Virus record (IMG/VR): IMGVR_UViG_3300044701_003269
Location: 62,001 to 126,000 of that record
DNA from: a virus
Strand: one strand, 5' to 3'
Length of the DNA stretch: 64,000 nt
Each line of letters opens with the position of its first letter. The stretch's first letter is position 1. A program made the translations under genes and the position numbers. The notes beneath the pieces are model-generated. The model worked only from the letters and a program-made list of their open reading frames with translations, did not search any database and was not told where the DNA came from. Shown here piece after piece: positions 63,766 through 64,000 of this stretch.

Positions 63766-63982
63766 ATCCGTAGAACAAAGCTTAAAAGAAGCAGAATCAA
63801 ATTTGAGAAATGCTCTTGCATATTCTGCAAGACAAGAAAAACCTTTTGTAAGTCGTGAGATTTCGGAGATGATTTGTCGAATTGATAGTCTAATCAAAAC
63901 CGACCAACTCCTAGATACACTTGAAAATAGAATGAAAGGATTGGGTGATGATAAAGGTTCTTTTGGAACTTTCTTTAGTTAA
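63752..63982 (+). CDS. Small conserved early protein, 76 aa
   Basis: ALSESVEQSLKEAESNLRNA, LAYSARQEKPFVSREISEMI, LDTLENRMKGLGDDKGSFG, then TFFS. Helical with a glycine-rich end, overlapping the AbrB-like gene by 14 bp. A recurring cyanophage hypothetical by memory. It is the last gene in the window and its stop is inside, so it is complete. Confidence 0.7.
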   Translation: MALSESVEQSLKEAESNLRNALAYSARQEKPFVSREISEMICRIDSLIKTDQLLDTLENRMKGLGDDKGSFGTFFS

Positions 63983-64000
63983 GAACTGTTAATACACTCT

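Noticed and set aside
1-64000. Prophage or integrative features (integrase, att sites, IS elements)
   Set aside because: None seen by eye on either strand; the gene content and packing are those of a lytic phage.
1-64000. Photosynthesis or carbon-metabolism genes common in cyanophages (psbA, hli, talC)
   Set aside because: No product in this window resembles them; they could lie elsewhere in the genome.

Overview
The window reads as part of a marine T4-like cyanophage genome (a myovirus infecting Synechococcus or Prochlorococcus). Support comes from AT-rich, very tightly packed genes almost all on the + strand, a repeated T4-late-type promoter box (ATAAATA/CTAAATA) ahead of structural modules, giant virion proteins of cyanophage type, phage tRNAs, 2-oxoglutarate/Fe(II) oxygenases, homing endonucleases and long runs of overlapping small early genes. 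No integrase, attachment site, CRISPR array, rRNA or photosynthesis gene was seen. Family assignments come from reading motifs by eye; no database search was possible.

Layout. 1-1.2 kb: 3' end of a structural gene. 1.2-4.1 kb: a small-gene and RNA island with a LAGLIDADG homing endonuclease, a tRNA-Leu(UAA) interrupted by a compact group I intron, a tRNA-Thr(UGU), a Mom-like DNA-modification acyltransferase and small proteins. 4.1-22.2 kb: large virion proteins (1819, 1052, 802, 620 and 1127 aa) with beta-helix-like, Ig-like and collagen-like parts, plus small companions. 22.2-46.7 kb: a series of adhesin cassettes. A typical cassette has a late promoter, a trimeric-fibre gene (some ending in an S74 self-cleaving chaperone), one or more glycine-rich, LamG-lectin or FG-GAP proteins, and often a small acidic MAHFAEL-type or Tfa-like protein. 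29-30.5 kb and 46.7-51.6 kb: putative modification enzymes, namely five 2OG-Fe(II) oxygenases, a sulfotransferase-like protein, a GH130-like propeller and a TPR-FkbM methyltransferase. 51.8-64 kb: host-type sigma70 promoters drive a SprT-like metallopeptidase, a cysteine-centre protein and two long arrays of tiny overlapping early genes, split by a GIY-YIG homing endonuclease with its own late promoter.

How it fits together. Late transcription from repeated boxes would make the baseplate and fibre proteins and a collection of exchangeable distal adhesins. The neighbouring oxygenases, FkbM methyltransferase and sulfotransferase-like protein could modify virion or host-surface molecules; this is inference. 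The early arrays probably encode host-takeover peptides of unknown function. The two most notable features are the split tRNA-Leu with a homing endonuclease beside it, and the repeated cassette architecture of the host-recognition locus.
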